A DNA stretch of 64,000 bases, taken from Temnopleurus reevesii (Eukaryota > Echinodermata > Echinoidea > Temnopleuroida > Temnopleuridae). Shown here in pieces: positions 12,701-24,884 of this stretch; positions within the stretch are counted from its first letter, which is position 1, and the number at the start of each line of letters is the position of its first letter. The stretch is from assembly GCA_036244855.1 (NCBI GenBank), contig BQKZ01000500.1:80510-144509 (forward strand), in the 5' to 3' direction. Under the pieces are notes generated by a model that was given only the letters and a program-made list of their open reading frames with translations, did not search any database and had not been told where the DNA came from. The position numbers and the translations under genes are program-made.

Positions 12701-14189
12701 TTTAAAGCTCACAATCTAAACGAGCCTGGGATAGAAAAGACCAATGCCCTTGGAAACTGTCGCGCTTTCCCTTTCTCCCTACTCTAGCAAACCCTCATGC
12801 AGGGTGGGTGTTAACACGTGTGTAGTAAGATCGTATCCGTAATCTATCTTTGTGCTGGAAGAATACCTTACACCTTAAATCGATTAGAAAAATTCGCTAT
12901 TTTAGAAACCTGTTCACGAAACAGAATTTGAGCGAATAAATATCTTTTAACGGGGCCGTTTCCGCTGACGTGACGATTTTACAGGAAGTGATAAAGATGG
13001 CGCACAGGGGCAAGTAAAGTATGGGTGGCATTAAATGATATGTAGTAAAGGAAATTACAGGAAGATTTCTCTGTAATTGACGTATTATAATTTGATTGAA
13101 AATCTTATCCTACAAGGCTCAATCTAATCAGTGCTTTGTAATTGCTAGAAATTGAGAGATATTTCCATGATAATCTGCCTTGTCGGAGAAGAGTATAGTA
13201 ATATATGATGTGAAATTTGTATCCATTAAGCAAATTAACATGAGCATGTTATAAGAGTCTTCTGGAGAATATCGTTTTATTGCATGAATCATTAATTATT
13301 CACTTTGTCAGCAACCCAGGTTGTAATGATCTCTATGATATACATGTCCTTAACAGTTAAAAACCTTATTTTCAACTGTAAATATGTAACTTAATGAACA
13401 TTGCTCTGCTAAAAAAAACCCAAAAACAACAAAATTAGATGTGTAGACAGTTTGAACGCATTTTTATTCCATAATTTCATTTATTTTAATAGAACACATT
13501 GAAATAAAAAAAAATGTCGTTATATATCATTATCAATATAAAACACTATAAGATTGCATTTTGAGGTCATGTTCAGACTGCCATGTTAAAAGTTCCCAAT
13601 CTACATATTGAGTGCAGAAATCTTTATATCCTCTTGACCTCGATATATAACCTCATTAGACCGTTTACCCTTCACCCTGTTCGAGATGCCCCCATTTTCT
13701 GACCCCAATAACACCTCGGGTCTCCTAATTACTCTCCTGAATAAACCTTTATGGACGCAATTATCTCAATCTCACCTAATTTCAATCTTTCTTCAATTTA
13801 AAAGTCATGAGTGACGTTTTAGGATTAGAAAGAAAATCTGGGAATAAGGGTTATCTACAGTAGATGTGGATATACTCATCGAGAAGACGATTTAGATTTA
13901 TGACTGTTTCCTCCAAGTATTGACATATCTGCTAAGAGAATAGCATTCGTCTGCATCGTAAAAGTCACATGCGTGTCATCCTTAGACTATCACTCTTACA
14001 ATATAATCTCCTCCTCCAATTCAATAAGAGGTAACATTACGAAGTCGGTCGTGTTGATGGCGGGTTGGAGGTCGTATCGTTATACGTTATGTCAATGAGT
14101 CCCGGTCACACATACACTTGTAAAATGATCGTTGACTTTTGCATGCACAGCATATTCGTTATACGCTCTCCATGCTTTATTCTTGATAT
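9281..14189. other. Non-coding stretch; homopolymer runs but no gene seen
   Basis: Includes the C36 run, a G12 run at 11133-11144 and generally AT-rich DNA. The open frames (for example 9824-10201 and 10992-11315) start from non-ATG codons or overlap the homopolymers, and show no conserved motif. I see no RNA gene. Confidence 0.55.
9762..9797. repeat. C36 homopolymer run
   Basis: Thirty-six uninterrupted C residues followed by GTCCCTCCCCC. Such a run is hard to sequence, so its length is uncertain. The strand could form i-motif or G-quadruplex structures. Confidence 0.9.
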
Positions 14190-14454
14190 GATACGATTTA
14201 CGCATAGGACTAGCGTATGGTGAACGTATGGCGAACGTATGGTCGGCGTATGACCAATGTATGATGACGAGCTAATGAAGAGTGTATGGCCGATGTTTGA
14301 CGAGCTTATTAAAATATATGGGGAGCATACGACTTATGCGAGGAGAGAACTAAGACCAGCGTGTAACGAGCGTATGACTGACGTATGATGAACGTATGAC
14401 CAACGTTTGGAGATTAGACGGTGAACATGCAACGAGTGTTTGACCAACGAATGG
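14190..14454. repeat. Degenerate tandem repeat with an 11-bp period (CGTATG core)
   Basis: CGTATG-like cores start at 14214, 14225, 14236, 14247 and 14258. After a 3-bp shift the phase runs through 14283, 14294 and 14305. From 14360 it is exact again: 14371, 14382, 14393, 14404, 14415, 14426, 14437 and 14448. The unit consensus is about CGTATGACCAA. Roughly 22 units are present and those in the middle are decayed. It is non-coding. Confidence 0.8.
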
Positions 14455-17034
14455 GGGCATATAGCAAATTCCATTAAGTGGCTTCTTTACGCAAAGGTGC
14501 GACAGGGCCTTCAGTAAAGAAAATCTTTCACTGGGGAAGGACAAGTGAAGACGTGTGGGTCTCTTCGAATTTATAGCCATTAATATTTTATTCAATGTAT
14601 CTGCGACAGATGGCGTGTAGAGGTATGCCTGGTGATGCTCTGCTGAGCAGTACAACATTTAATTCTCTTATTGTTATAAATGGATCTAGGTCTACAGTAT
14701 TCATTCTGTCTCCATCACACATTTTCCTCTCCAACTCTCTTTCCTCCCTCCATCTCCCACTCTTCCCGTCTTCTTCATCCCATCGGAGCGCGATCTTGGA
14801 GCAATTGTCGGTCGCGCCAAGACGGTAAAGGGTAAATGAAGCGACAAGCGTTCAGGGCTCATCGCCTTGAATTCCTGCCGCACCATCCCCATGCCAGGAA
14901 ATAGAGACCCCGCTCGAAGCTCCAGTATTCAGGCCCCTGGTAGTCTACCAATACCAGTGATAATTGTCCAAGCTGAGATTAGAATCGAGCCAGAAGAGGG
15001 AGGATATGAGATGAGAATGAAAAGGGATGGAGATGGAGACGAAGGGAGGAGGAGAGAAAGGATAGGATAACGAATTAGAACAGCACTCTACTGCTTTTAT
15101 AATATGTTGATTGAAGCGTGTAGGAGCCAATTTAGTGTTCAAATATGTAAAGATATTTTCAGCTACCTGTGCACACAACCGAGAAAGCAGGCAAGGCCGG
15201 GATTTTTTTAAGTATCGATATTTGTGCATATCGGGCGAGACTTCCGTAATTGCATTTCGGGTTTTTATTTAGTAGGTATGTGGAAGGCTGATCGAATCAA
15301 GGCATATCTTCTGACTGGTTTCACGCTTTAATTACATTACTTTTGCTGCTCTACTATGCCTAATAATCGACCCCCTTGTATTGTCCGCACAGAAAATAGC
15401 AAATTTTCTGCTCATTTTCTATCGTTTAACACAAGATTCATATCATTAACCAATATTTATCTGAAAAGGAGAACCATTACAATTCTCCGTGTTCTAATTT
15501 CATGTCAGCGTGGCCTGTTTACTGGAGACGGGTTGGGTAAAATTTGCAGTTAAATGGCAACTCGTTCTTTAGAGAGGCGCCAATATGGATACCCCGTTTT
15601 CATCAATCTGTCATTTTGGTGATGGTGATGAATTTCCGGCCCAACACCTAGATAGTCATTTTATTATTACTAAGCCTGTCGGGTCTTCCACTAAGATTTT
15701 TTCTTCTTTACACGAACAAAGCGCACAAAGCCAAACCATTTTCCACCCCATTACTCTATTTAGAATGTAAATCTCTAAATTTTATGACGTCACGCGGCGG
15801 CTTGAGGAGTCTAAAGCGACTTTAATGTGCGTCTGGATAGCAGGGTATTAGCCCGCCTTCCCGCTCCCATTTAGTGCCTTAACGTTAATATTTCAATGCT
15901 ACATGTAATTTAATCAATTCCATAATAGATATGTGACAGGCTGCAATCTGATGGCAGCGAGTATTAGATTGCTATCCCCGCTGATCGATCGCACTCAAGA
16001 GAAGAGATATTGCATCTGACTCGATTAAAAATCCATTTTGTCAAATGCAATATTTACGATACATCTTCACTAACGATTTCAATACTGCATGCAATCGGGA
16101 CATTCAATTTGCATGATTCCAGCTAAGAAGTCGCTTTGGTTAGTTACAAACTGTTTCAGCTCATCGTTCTTCTAATCGGCAACCTTTGTGAAAAGTTGTT
16201 TTCATTTGTAGACAAGCAGATGCAATCTTTTGCGCGATTCATTCAATATTCATCGATTTGATTGAGTAAGTCTTATTTTAGTCAGTGGATCCGATTCGCG
16301 GTCTTCTCTTTTAAAAAGCCAATTAACCTCACAAGTCAGTCCTGCCAATGAGAGTCATCGTCCTCAAAACTTGACAATCTTAATGGTCCAGGATGACATC
16401 GTTACTATGGCAACGGTCTGACCATTCTGCAATTCAACTTGATCGTTTCACAAGGTAACACGTTCTACGACATAAATGGTTATAAGTTTGGAAATATTTA
16501 TGATTTGATGGCCTGATAAGTGTGATATACTCTGCTTCGTTACGCACATTGCTCATGTGATTAGGCGCACACGGAGCTCAACGGAATTTGATCTAGATGC
16601 TTGGAGCAAGGAAGCTGCGCAAGGTCAGACACTGCTTGTAAAACAGCGATCAGCCGGATTTAATTGATGTTATTAATCCGATGGTCATCGGTTTCAATCG
16701 AGTTAAAAACCGCTCGATGTGTTACCCTAAAAACTACCTCCCAGCCTCGGTGATAAGTGTGAGGATAGACCGGAGAAATGGTGACCTTCTCCCTTTTCGC
16801 CAATCTCCCATTTTAGATTGAGAAATCTGGTATAGTGGCTCTAAAGCACGGTCCACGGCAAGTGCACCGTAAGGTCTGCGATTTAGAATGTTATATTGTA
16901 GAACGCTAACTCTAAATTTATGGAACGCTGAGTCTCCCACCCTGTACACAAAGTTCGTGTCCTGTAACGGACAAATGGGATTTTGAGCTTTGCATCATAG
17001 GTTATAAATCAAAATGCAAATTTCTTGACCTGGC

Positions 17035-17185
17035 GGTGTTTCATCAAGATTTATCGCAGCGACAAGGAGTCATTTTCCGACAGTTCCCATAGCAACTGTC
17101 AGCGATAGTGCTTTTCATCCAATCACAATCAAGGAATTTGTCAGCGCTGACTAATTGTCTCTGCGACAAATCTTGATGAAACACC
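17035..17185. mobile_element. MITE, GGTGTTTCATCAAGAT family (copy 1)
   Basis: The left end GGTGTTTCATCAAGATTT (17035 on) is the complement of the right end AAATCTTGATGAAACACC (to 17185), and the pairing extends into GTCGC/GCGAC. It is 151 bp long. The interior CAGTTCCCATAGCAACTGTCAGC and the CATCCAATCA stretch are shared with the element at 35125-35280. Confidence 0.85.
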
Positions 17186-19041
17186 CTCCATGTCGCTAAA
17201 TTAACCGTCCACTTGGCCTGTTTTTGACCGTACTGAGGTGTTTCCATGTACATTCGACCCAACAAATTGGAAGGCCGACTTCTGCCAAATGCAAGGAAAT
17301 GCCAGATTGTGTGGTATATGTGGTGAGGTATATAGGGAGTGGTACTGGACAGTGAGACAAATAGGTAGCGGAAAGCACGTGGTGCGATGACATTTCTGGC
17401 ACCCTTGTGCAAATTCGTTGGCGAGATGAAAGTCTATACATGTACCCCCTTGTCCACATCTGACTTTGTGTGACAAGCGTGAAGGAGAGACACTTTACCA
17501 AAGCTTATTGTATGTTTGAAGCCTTATGTCCATCTACACAGGGGGCCAAGTCGACAGGAAAGGGACAAATATAAACCCTCTCTGGTCTGCATTCCAATCG
17601 AGCTACACACGTACAGCAGGCACCATGTCAAACCTTTTCTCAGCACTTTATTAACAAATCAACCACAAGTAGAGTACAATCACACTAACTCACTCAATTA
17701 CATAGAAGTGGAACGACAGAAGCCCCGAATATTGAAAGTGCTTTACTCTTTGACACCTCTTAATGGGTCGAAAAACAAAATGCTGGTCTATGTACTTCAC
17801 AGAACGGGCTCAATATTGATTCTTAAAGTCATTTACATTTATTTGATGAACATGGTCATGGAAATATAGTATCAATGCCAGCGGTTATAATCGAAATATT
17901 TATCTTTTCAGCTCCTAACCACTGCATATATTTGTTTGATGATAAATGAAGTGATTTCATACTTTAAAAAAGCTTGCTTTTCGCTCGCTTCTGCCCCGGA
18001 GAAAAGCAAACCTCGTCATACCCCTGACTCCTACGTCACATCAGCAGCAGATAACGTGCCTAGTCGAGGAGGAGTAAAATGACCCCCGGGTGGCGCTTCA
18101 GATCCGAGGCTAAACATTCAAATTAAGCTAGAATAATTAACGTCCCAAAATCTCACGAAGTTTTATGTTACAGCTTAATGCGCTATCTTTCCTCAGCTTT
18201 AATTTAGATTTGTAGACATGGCAGCGACTGAGAGAGAGGAAGCCGTTATAGAGATTATTTTAATCTAAAGTGGTAATTCTGTCAGTTCGCATCCTCCTAG
18301 TTTGGTGTATGTCGATTATATTGGGACGCCAAAACCAGTCATGATAACGACGACCAAATTGGAGAAAGCGCCATTGCAGATGAAATTTCAACACCAGCTT
18401 GGTGCAGTGAAGTTCAATCCAATTAAACTCATCGTATATTCACCTTCTCATTGAGTCTCATTGTTTGTAAACTTATACGAGACCACGTCTCCTTCTTCTT
18501 TCCCCTCCCATCCTATCCTCTCCTCCCATCCTATCTCTCCCTCCTAGATCTCTTCCTGTTTTCCTTTCGACGAGACAGTCCTGATTCGATGATCAATTGC
18601 TTCTCTGAACATATTTTAAGGAGGAATCCTTATTAGATATTGCGGTTGATCGAAACGCTGCTGTTCCTCAGACAAGGGGGTGGTTCTTAAACTAGAGGAC
18701 CTTAATACTCCTTTACACCACTGCGAGAACGAATCGAGTTGTAAACAGTGTTGCGAAACGTAAGCTGTGTGCCATTTCTCAGCAGACAGATTGTATGACT
18801 TTGCAATGAGTGATAGTTCAAGCTGAGACGATATAGTGTGTCTTGGTATACTTATTCTTAGTGTAATCAAAAACTCTTCTCCTCCTCCCCCACCCCTCGT
18901 TCTCTCTCCCTCTTTCTCTTATAAACTTATTTTCTTAGACCACCTGCTTTTCTATATTGCTCATGATTCCCCTTTCTGCAGAAAAAATGTCAGCAAACGC
19001 TTATATTAATCAGAATATAAGCAGTTGCAAAATGAAAACTT

Positions 19042-19117
19042 TTGATTAATATGATAATAATGATAATAATAATAATGATAATAATAATAGTAATAATAGA
19101 AATAATAATATTAATAC

Positions 19118-19163
<46 letters not shown>

Positions 19164-19275
19164 TATAATGATAATAATAATAATAATGATAATGATAATA
19201 GTGATAAAAAAGATAACAATAAGAAAAATGATAATAATGGTAATACTAATATAAGGATGATAATGATAATAGTGT
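19042..19275. repeat. ATA/ATG trinucleotide microsatellite
   Basis: Imperfect AAT/ATA repeats with scattered G substitutions. The poly-Ile frame across it is an artefact. Confidence 0.95.
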
Positions 19276-20293
19276 ATTCTTATATGCCGAAAAATATCGA
19301 AAAGTTAGGGACCAAATGTTTATATCAATTCTTAATACGAGTTTTCATACAGAATTGTCTTGCTTGTTATCAAACACATTGCAACCATTTTCACAAATGA
19401 GTAATTACATTGTTTGTTGCTTGATGTCTCCACTACACAACCTGAAACGTGAACTCATAGTTAAGTGAAACAATTACGAAGTATTCTTGTTCAATGGTGT
19501 AATTGGTCCTTCTGTTGTTGTTTTTTTGTTGTTGTTGTTTTGTTGTTACAAACAATGTGTAAAGGAAAAAAATCCAAATTTAATCTATAATTATCTGCTT
19601 CTCTTACCAAATCACTTAAAAACGAAATCAAAACATGTCTCATCAGAAACTTGGACTATAAGCTTATTAAAAATCTATGAACAAGGTGAAAATTACATAA
19701 AGTTAAAATGTAAAATAAAGTCTGGCTGGCTGATTCTATTTTCCATTCAAATCCATGCTTTGGAAAGGTATGAGAAATAACAATTCCTATTCAAAATCAT
19801 GTTAGAGGTAAAAACACTAACATTTTGTATACCACCAAAGATATACTAGCATACTCTTTGATTTGCTGAATCGTGTCAACTTGATTAAAACTTATTCATC
19901 TCATACGCAATTGGACAAAAGCAGTTTAAATAGCACGAATACTTATCATTTTCCAGAGAATTTTCATTGCTCGAAACCTTAGCATTAAAAAATGCGGGGG
20001 TTTTGTTGTATGTATTTGTTACAACAACAAAAATAGTCAAAATATAATTCTATTCCATCATAAGGGCAATTATACATGTTTACTCTGTTTGTGATTGATT
20101 AACCTCGTGAAGCTGAATAACATTTTCAATCTTGAATGTATTCATGTTCATACATGATACAGATATACCCATCATTACGGATTATTATCTATATGAAAGT
20201 TTTAAGCCATACAATATTAAGCCATATTGTACGGCTTCAATTTTACGCTTGCGCAAAGCAGTGACCAGCCTTCTGGTATATGTAAAGATAATA

Positions 20294-20441
20294 ATAATTA
20301 TATTGGATGGCTTCATTTCATGAAATACCGGGAATATTGCACTCGTTAGGGCCAATATTGCACTCATCTTCGATTCGTGCAATATCGCCCTAACTCGTGC
20401 AATATTCCCTGGTATTCCATTTATTGCCATCCAATATTATA
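20294..20441. mobile_element. Foldback element with about 68-bp arms
   Basis: Arms 20294-20361 and 20375-20441 are complementary apart from a few mismatches, around a short loop (CATCTTCGATTCG region). Matching blocks include TATTGGATGGC, GGGAATATTGCAC and GTTAGGGC. It is probably a MITE and lies about 180 bp upstream of the LINE fragment. Confidence 0.75.
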
Positions 20442-20620
20442 TAAATATACTTGAGTCTTGAAAATGTACTAAATGAATAAACAGCTGGACATATTAAAGA
20501 GAACATGAAATATGAAGAAGATGTGTGAATCTATAATCAAATGGCTGATTGACTGATATTTGCAAGTAATTATTTCGGTGTAATTGGATTTTATACCCAC
20601 AAACAATACACCTCAGAGAG

Positions 20621-21125
20621 TTTAACTTCAAACCTTTATACAATTTACTCCCTGTAAGATACAATTTTTACAAATGGAAAATTGCAGAAAACGATTTGTG
20701 TTTGAAGTGCTTGGTAAAAGAGGACGTAGAACATGCATTAATTAGTTGTGAATTAAATAAGCCATTCTTTATTTACATCAAAGGTTTAATAAAATACACT
20801 TTTAATATTGATCTTATCATCGATGTATCGCATTTGATAAAAACAAATGAAGAGAAAGTAACTGATGTTATACTTGATGTTGCCTTCTGGTGCATATAAA
20901 AAAATTTTGGTCGATCGTAATAGAAAAGGGAAAGACAATAGAACAAAATGTGTGAGATGTATCTTTGCAAGATAAATTAAAAACAGGATCATTATTGCTA
21001 GCAAATTAAAACACAAAGACAAACGACTTCCCGAAAATTTGATGAATATTCTTTAAATAATTATACACTCTTATCACTTTGAATGTAAATAAATGCCTCG
21101 ATTGAGGTCAAATAAAAAGAAATAC
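20621..21125 (+). mobile_element. 3' fragment of a LINE (non-LTR retrotransposon), decayed
   Basis: An open frame from 20621 to 20899 reads FNFKPLYNLLPVRYNFYKW, then a CCHC knuckle C-x2-C-x7-H-x4-C (CLKC...EHALISC) and an Ile/Leu-rich tail. This layout is typical of the region after the reverse transcriptase in several invertebrate LINEs. The frame stops at 20897-20899 and related text continues in other frames to about 21045. A small stem-loop (CCTCGATTGAGG) and an A-rich end near 21090-21125 look like the 3' terminus. The reverse transcriptase itself is absent, so the copy is 5' truncated and inactive. Confidence 0.7.
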
Positions 21126-21699
21126 ACCTCAGACATGCGGGAAAGGTTGGTATCTCTGATACTACAACATCCCCACCTCCCTCCCATCACCTAACTGGGG
21201 TCGTATTTTTTGTTCATGGAAACCCCCACTTTAGGAAAACCTAAACGGTATATTTATATTAATAAACTTCCACCTGTGTTAGGTCGTGAAGGAAATGACA
21301 TTTAATGCAATTTCCATATTATATTTATCATGTTCATGTAAAAGAATTAAATTGTGTAGGCTGCATGTTTTTCTACAACATTGAATAGAAGATAAAAGAC
21401 TTCCTTTTAGCGGTAGAAGTAATGCTTAGTTACCATAGCTATTTCCTCTTTAAGCTGACTGTGTGGAAGAAAGATGACGTCTATATGGTTTACCCACTTC
21501 GATTTAAGAATATAAGTATTGTACTATAGTATTCTACTATATCGGCGTTGGTTTATCACGTATAGATAATGGAAGCACTCCTTTACATGTTTATAGCACT
21601 ATGTTTAAATTTAGTTACCATAGATATTTTGACTTAAAGTCGATTCAGTATGAAATGTGGTGACGTCTCTGAAAAACATTTTTTGGACGCAGATCGCCA
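21126..21699. other. Non-coding stretch upstream of the NOX5-like gene
   Basis: AT-rich with no repeat or open frame that I can name. Two similar phrases, TTAGTTACCATAG-TATTT, occur at about 21427 and 21613, each followed by a TGACGTCT motif (near 21475 and 21660). This suggests a diverged duplication of about 185 bp. Confidence 0.4.
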
Positions 21700-22231
21700 G
21701 GTATTTGACTAATGACGCCCCCACAGTAATAAAGGAGGTAGGCGTTCACTCGCCGCTGCGCTGATCGCGTAATTGTTACACTCTGTGTACTCGTGATCAT
21801 ACCAACACTCATTCCTACTCTCGCTCTTAAACTAAACTACACAATATAACAAAAAATCTCACATTCGCAAAGTATTTTTGATCGAGTCTAATTTTCTCTC
21901 TCTCACTCTCTCTCTCTTTTCTCATCTTCTCGAACAGACTCACCTGATGCTGAAGGAACCGTCGCGAGGAAAGTTATTGTTGAATTCTTTGGATGACATC
22001 ACTTTCTGGGAGTCTTGATCTCATCGGAGGTATTCGTTTGGCGGGATTATTAAAGAGTGCTTAATGACACGCATCCAGCTATCAACGCTCATATTTCATT
22101 TCTGCTCCATCCGGATACAACTTCGATAATGTGGGAAAAGACCTGACATTTTGTCTCTCTCTCGTGAATTACATCAATCAACAAACCAGATCTTATTTTT
22201 CGTTGTGTTGTTGATCTGTAAATAAGTTTCG
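21700..22231 (+). promoter_or_regulatory. NOX5: Probable promoter and 5' untranslated region of the NOX5-like gene
   Basis: Placed only because it precedes the first coding exon. It contains a modest CpG-richer patch (about 21740-21770) and a CT-dinucleotide tract (21889-21930) followed by TCGAACAG. That arrangement resembles a 3' splice site, so coding exon 1 might be joined to an upstream non-coding exon and the CT tract might be its polypyrimidine tract. I see no convincing TATA box at a fixed distance from a start site. The true transcription start cannot be placed from sequence alone. Confidence 0.3.
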
Positions 22232-22432
22232 ATGTTGAGCCCGGTAAACATGGAGATGGCGGCGGCCAGGAGAAAGTCAAGTTTGGCCTTTTCGAATGTT
22301 TGTGGGAACGCCCAGCCGGCTGATGAGGATTCACAATGGCTGGGATGGGCTGAAAAACAATTCTGTCAAATCGCAGGAGAAGACAGGCAAATTGATGAGG
22401 ATGAGTTTAAGATGGCACTTGGTATCAAAAAG
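22232..22432 (+). CDS. NOX5: NOX5 coding exon 1: leader and degenerate EF-hand 1
   Basis: Sixty-seven codons ending exactly on a codon (phase 0) at AAG|GTAAGC, a strong donor. Residues 1-30 form a non-conserved leader. From residue 31 (DEDSQWLGWAEKQF, then IAGED) the protein follows the known animal NOX5 N terminus closely. The first EF-hand loop (about residues 48-59, GEDRQIDEDEF) lacks the usual first Asp, so it probably binds Ca2+ atypically or weakly, as in vertebrate NOX5. An in-frame TAA at 22223-22225 lies just upstream, so the frame does not extend further 5'. ATGs at 22232, 22250 and 22256 are all in frame; the one at 22250 has the better context (A at -3, G at +4) and may be the main start, giving a leader six residues shorter. 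Homology cannot choose between them because the leader is not conserved. Confidence 0.85.
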
Positions 22433-23256
22433 GTAAGCGCATCTCATCTTTCTTTCAAATGATATCAAGTGAACTTCAAAGCCAAAGTGTTGATTTGCCG
22501 AGTGTGACGTCAAATTAGGCTCAAATGCTATGAAATGTGCCATTTGCTGAAATAGACACGAAAGTGAGCCAAATAAATTCATTTTCATAGTATCAAATGG
22601 TAAGATGTTTAATTCAGACTAAGAATAGCTTATTAAGTTTCCCAATTATAAAAATAGAACATTTCGTTTTCTCCAATTTCGTCACGCTCTGTTTGCTATT
22701 CTTCCGAACTGCTCCTATCAGTTTTTGTTTTGAACAAAATAATTAATGTTACTTCACAACTCACATCAGAATTATTGCCTTAATCTCAGTCATTCATTGC
22801 TGAATTGGTTGTTAATAAAAAGAAACTTGTGTGCTATACGAGGCCTCAACTTTCTTTTCGAGTTATATCAACTGGAATAAAAGCAACACCTTCAATTGTT
22901 AAGTTGAGCAAAATTGTTTACACGCAATTCATTTTGCTCTAGATCCCATATAATTATGTGTGAAGTAGCTATTTATCCAACTGTCAATAAAAAGCTTTTG
23001 AAGAGCAATGATGTCTAATAATTCGATGAAAAATGGTATGCTACTCAAAAATTCAGAATGAGCATCAAGCGATTCATAGAATATCACTTTTAATGTCTCT
23101 TTTATTACTCAAAACATATCTTTGTACTATTTGGCGGATTCATTCATATTATTTGTCATGGGTACAGACGGATCATATATTTAAAATTCTCTGTAATTAG
23201 CAAACTCTATGACTATTAACCTAGCCGAAGACAGTCCACACTTCTGTAACGTCTCC

Positions 23257-23494
23257 ATTACACATTTGCGTTTACAACAAACGTTTGCCCAGCGTTCATG
23301 ACACTATAAAACAAAAACTCTCGGTGAACGCAGAAATGCAAAGGAAAGACGCCTATTTTGACGTTAGCCTGTACGTCGCGCGCCAGTCGGACGCCTCGAA
23401 ATTCGATCAAGCGTCTCCCTTCCGAATTTCAGCGTCTTTCAAATTACATGAATACTGGGCAGACGTTGGCTATGTAACGCAAAAGTGTGAATAA
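23257..23494. mobile_element. MITE with about 45-bp imperfect terminal inverted repeats
   Basis: The left end ATTACACATTTGCGTTTACA, followed by ACGTTTGCCCAGCGTTCATG, pairs with the right end CATGAATACTGGGCAGACGT and TGTAACGCAAAAGTGTGAAT. The 69-residue open frame lying almost wholly inside it (23285-23494) starts at a TTG and reads across the right repeat, so I do not call it a gene. Confidence 0.7.
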
Positions 23495-24139
23495 ACTTTA
23501 ATGTAAAGGCATTTACAATTTTTTAATCACAGATTTCTTAATGCATTCCATTAGTTCATGGAATTTGTCCTACAAGTATACATATACGGGCATGTTCCTC
23601 GTTATACTTCATGATTTTTGTTCTATTTTTTATGTTTAATTTTCCGCTCTGCTATATCTTTACTTTTGGGAGCTATAAATATGTTTGTTTGGAGTAAACT
23701 TGATAAGGTTGTTATGATAAATTGATAGATATATGATATAAACCAATCAATGCTTTTATGTTAACCTTCAGCATATCATGGCCAAAGTCTATACTTCACA
23801 TATTTTAGGGTGTGTAATCAAATCTAACACTTTAGCCTTCTTCCGAGTAGTTTCGGTACGTTTTGAAATAAACCCCTCAAAATCAAGAAATTCATGAACA
23901 TAACGTTGTTGGGGCTGGTACGGTATAGATTGAAATATGGGGTTTTATTTCACATCAATCAAAAGCATTTTTCCACTGGCTCGCCCTATTCACCTTAATA
24001 ACATTATTGGGGTAAGGTTTTGCCCCTTTCCCTCCCTCTTTTTTTAGATCCTTGCTTGCTTCTGTTGCGTTAATTTCCTGGTTTATAAGAAGCGAAACTG
24101 GTATAAAAAGAATGCGTTTCCTTAATTAAAGCATAATAA

Positions 24140-24350
24140 GCAAGAAATTTTCCACACGGTGCTGCACTCGATCAACCCAGGTGAGGTGAATGGGTACCTG
24201 GCAGGAATATTTTTCCTTGAAATGCCAAGTGCGCTGGTGGCTGCCGGGCTTAAAGCCAGGGTAATAATTATGTAAAGCGCCTTGAGCACTCAGTAATGAC
24301 AATGGGTACGTGCGCTATATAAATTGCATATATTATATATATAATAATAA
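24140..24350 (+). mobile_element. tRNA-type SINE
   Basis: The sequence GCACTCGATCAACCCAGGTG, then AGGTGAATGGGTACCTGGCAGGA, GTAAAGCGCCTTGAGCACTC and GTGCGCTATATAAATTGCAT, ending in an ATAATAATA tail, is the layout I associate with sea-urchin and other marine invertebrate SINEs. CTCGATCAACC resembles a tRNA B box. No coding potential. I recognise the family only by its general pattern. Confidence 0.6.
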
Positions 24351-24884
24351 GACCAGTTATGAAGATGTTCACCTCTCTGTAAAAAAAGAAAAATTCTCAT
24401 CTAGAAATTTGACTGGCAACTTTTTGAGTGGTTTGTCATGTTTGTAGGGTTTGTATTGCCGTCTACCATACATCCATTAATTTTGTACGCTTGTAATGAT
24501 TTATAAGTTACCAATCGTAATTTGGGGGTAACATAGTATTCATTTGACGCTGATGATACAGGCCGCCATCCACTTTGTGTAATGGCAACTATCAAGTTTA
24601 TTTACGTACTACAATTGCAATAAATCATACGTATTCTTTGCGTTATAGAATCAATATTTGTATGAAAATAGTAACATCAGTTACTATTAAATATATGAAC
24701 CTAACAAGTCCCAGACATTTGAAAACAAAAAGCTGATGCTTATTTTAAATGTGTCGCCTTTAATTGGCTTTACAAACAAAATATTACTTTAATTAAACGT
24801 AGCTGTAGTTTGAATAGATGCATATGCATTTTATACGAAATGAAGATGAATTGTAGAGTTAGAAGATATAAGACATGATAATCA

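Larger units (their letters stand above)
14455..20293. other. Non-coding stretch with one MITE and an ATA microsatellite; no gene seen
   Basis: Pyrimidine-rich patches occur near 14700-14780, 18490-18560 and 18870-18920, and a GTT run near 19510-19550. The open frames are short and unconserved, and those at 17044-17501 run through a MITE. A full CRE octamer (TGACGTCA) occurs near 15785. No exon of a recognisable family was found. Confidence 0.55.

Noticed and set aside
17044..17501. Three overlapping minus-strand frames, about 91-122 residues
   Set aside because: The longest runs into the MITE at 17035-17185; multiple frames open at once and no motif argue against coding.
22089..22588. Minus-strand frames across exon 1 and its borders
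   Set aside because: They are shadows of the NOX5 exon and its flanks; no motif.
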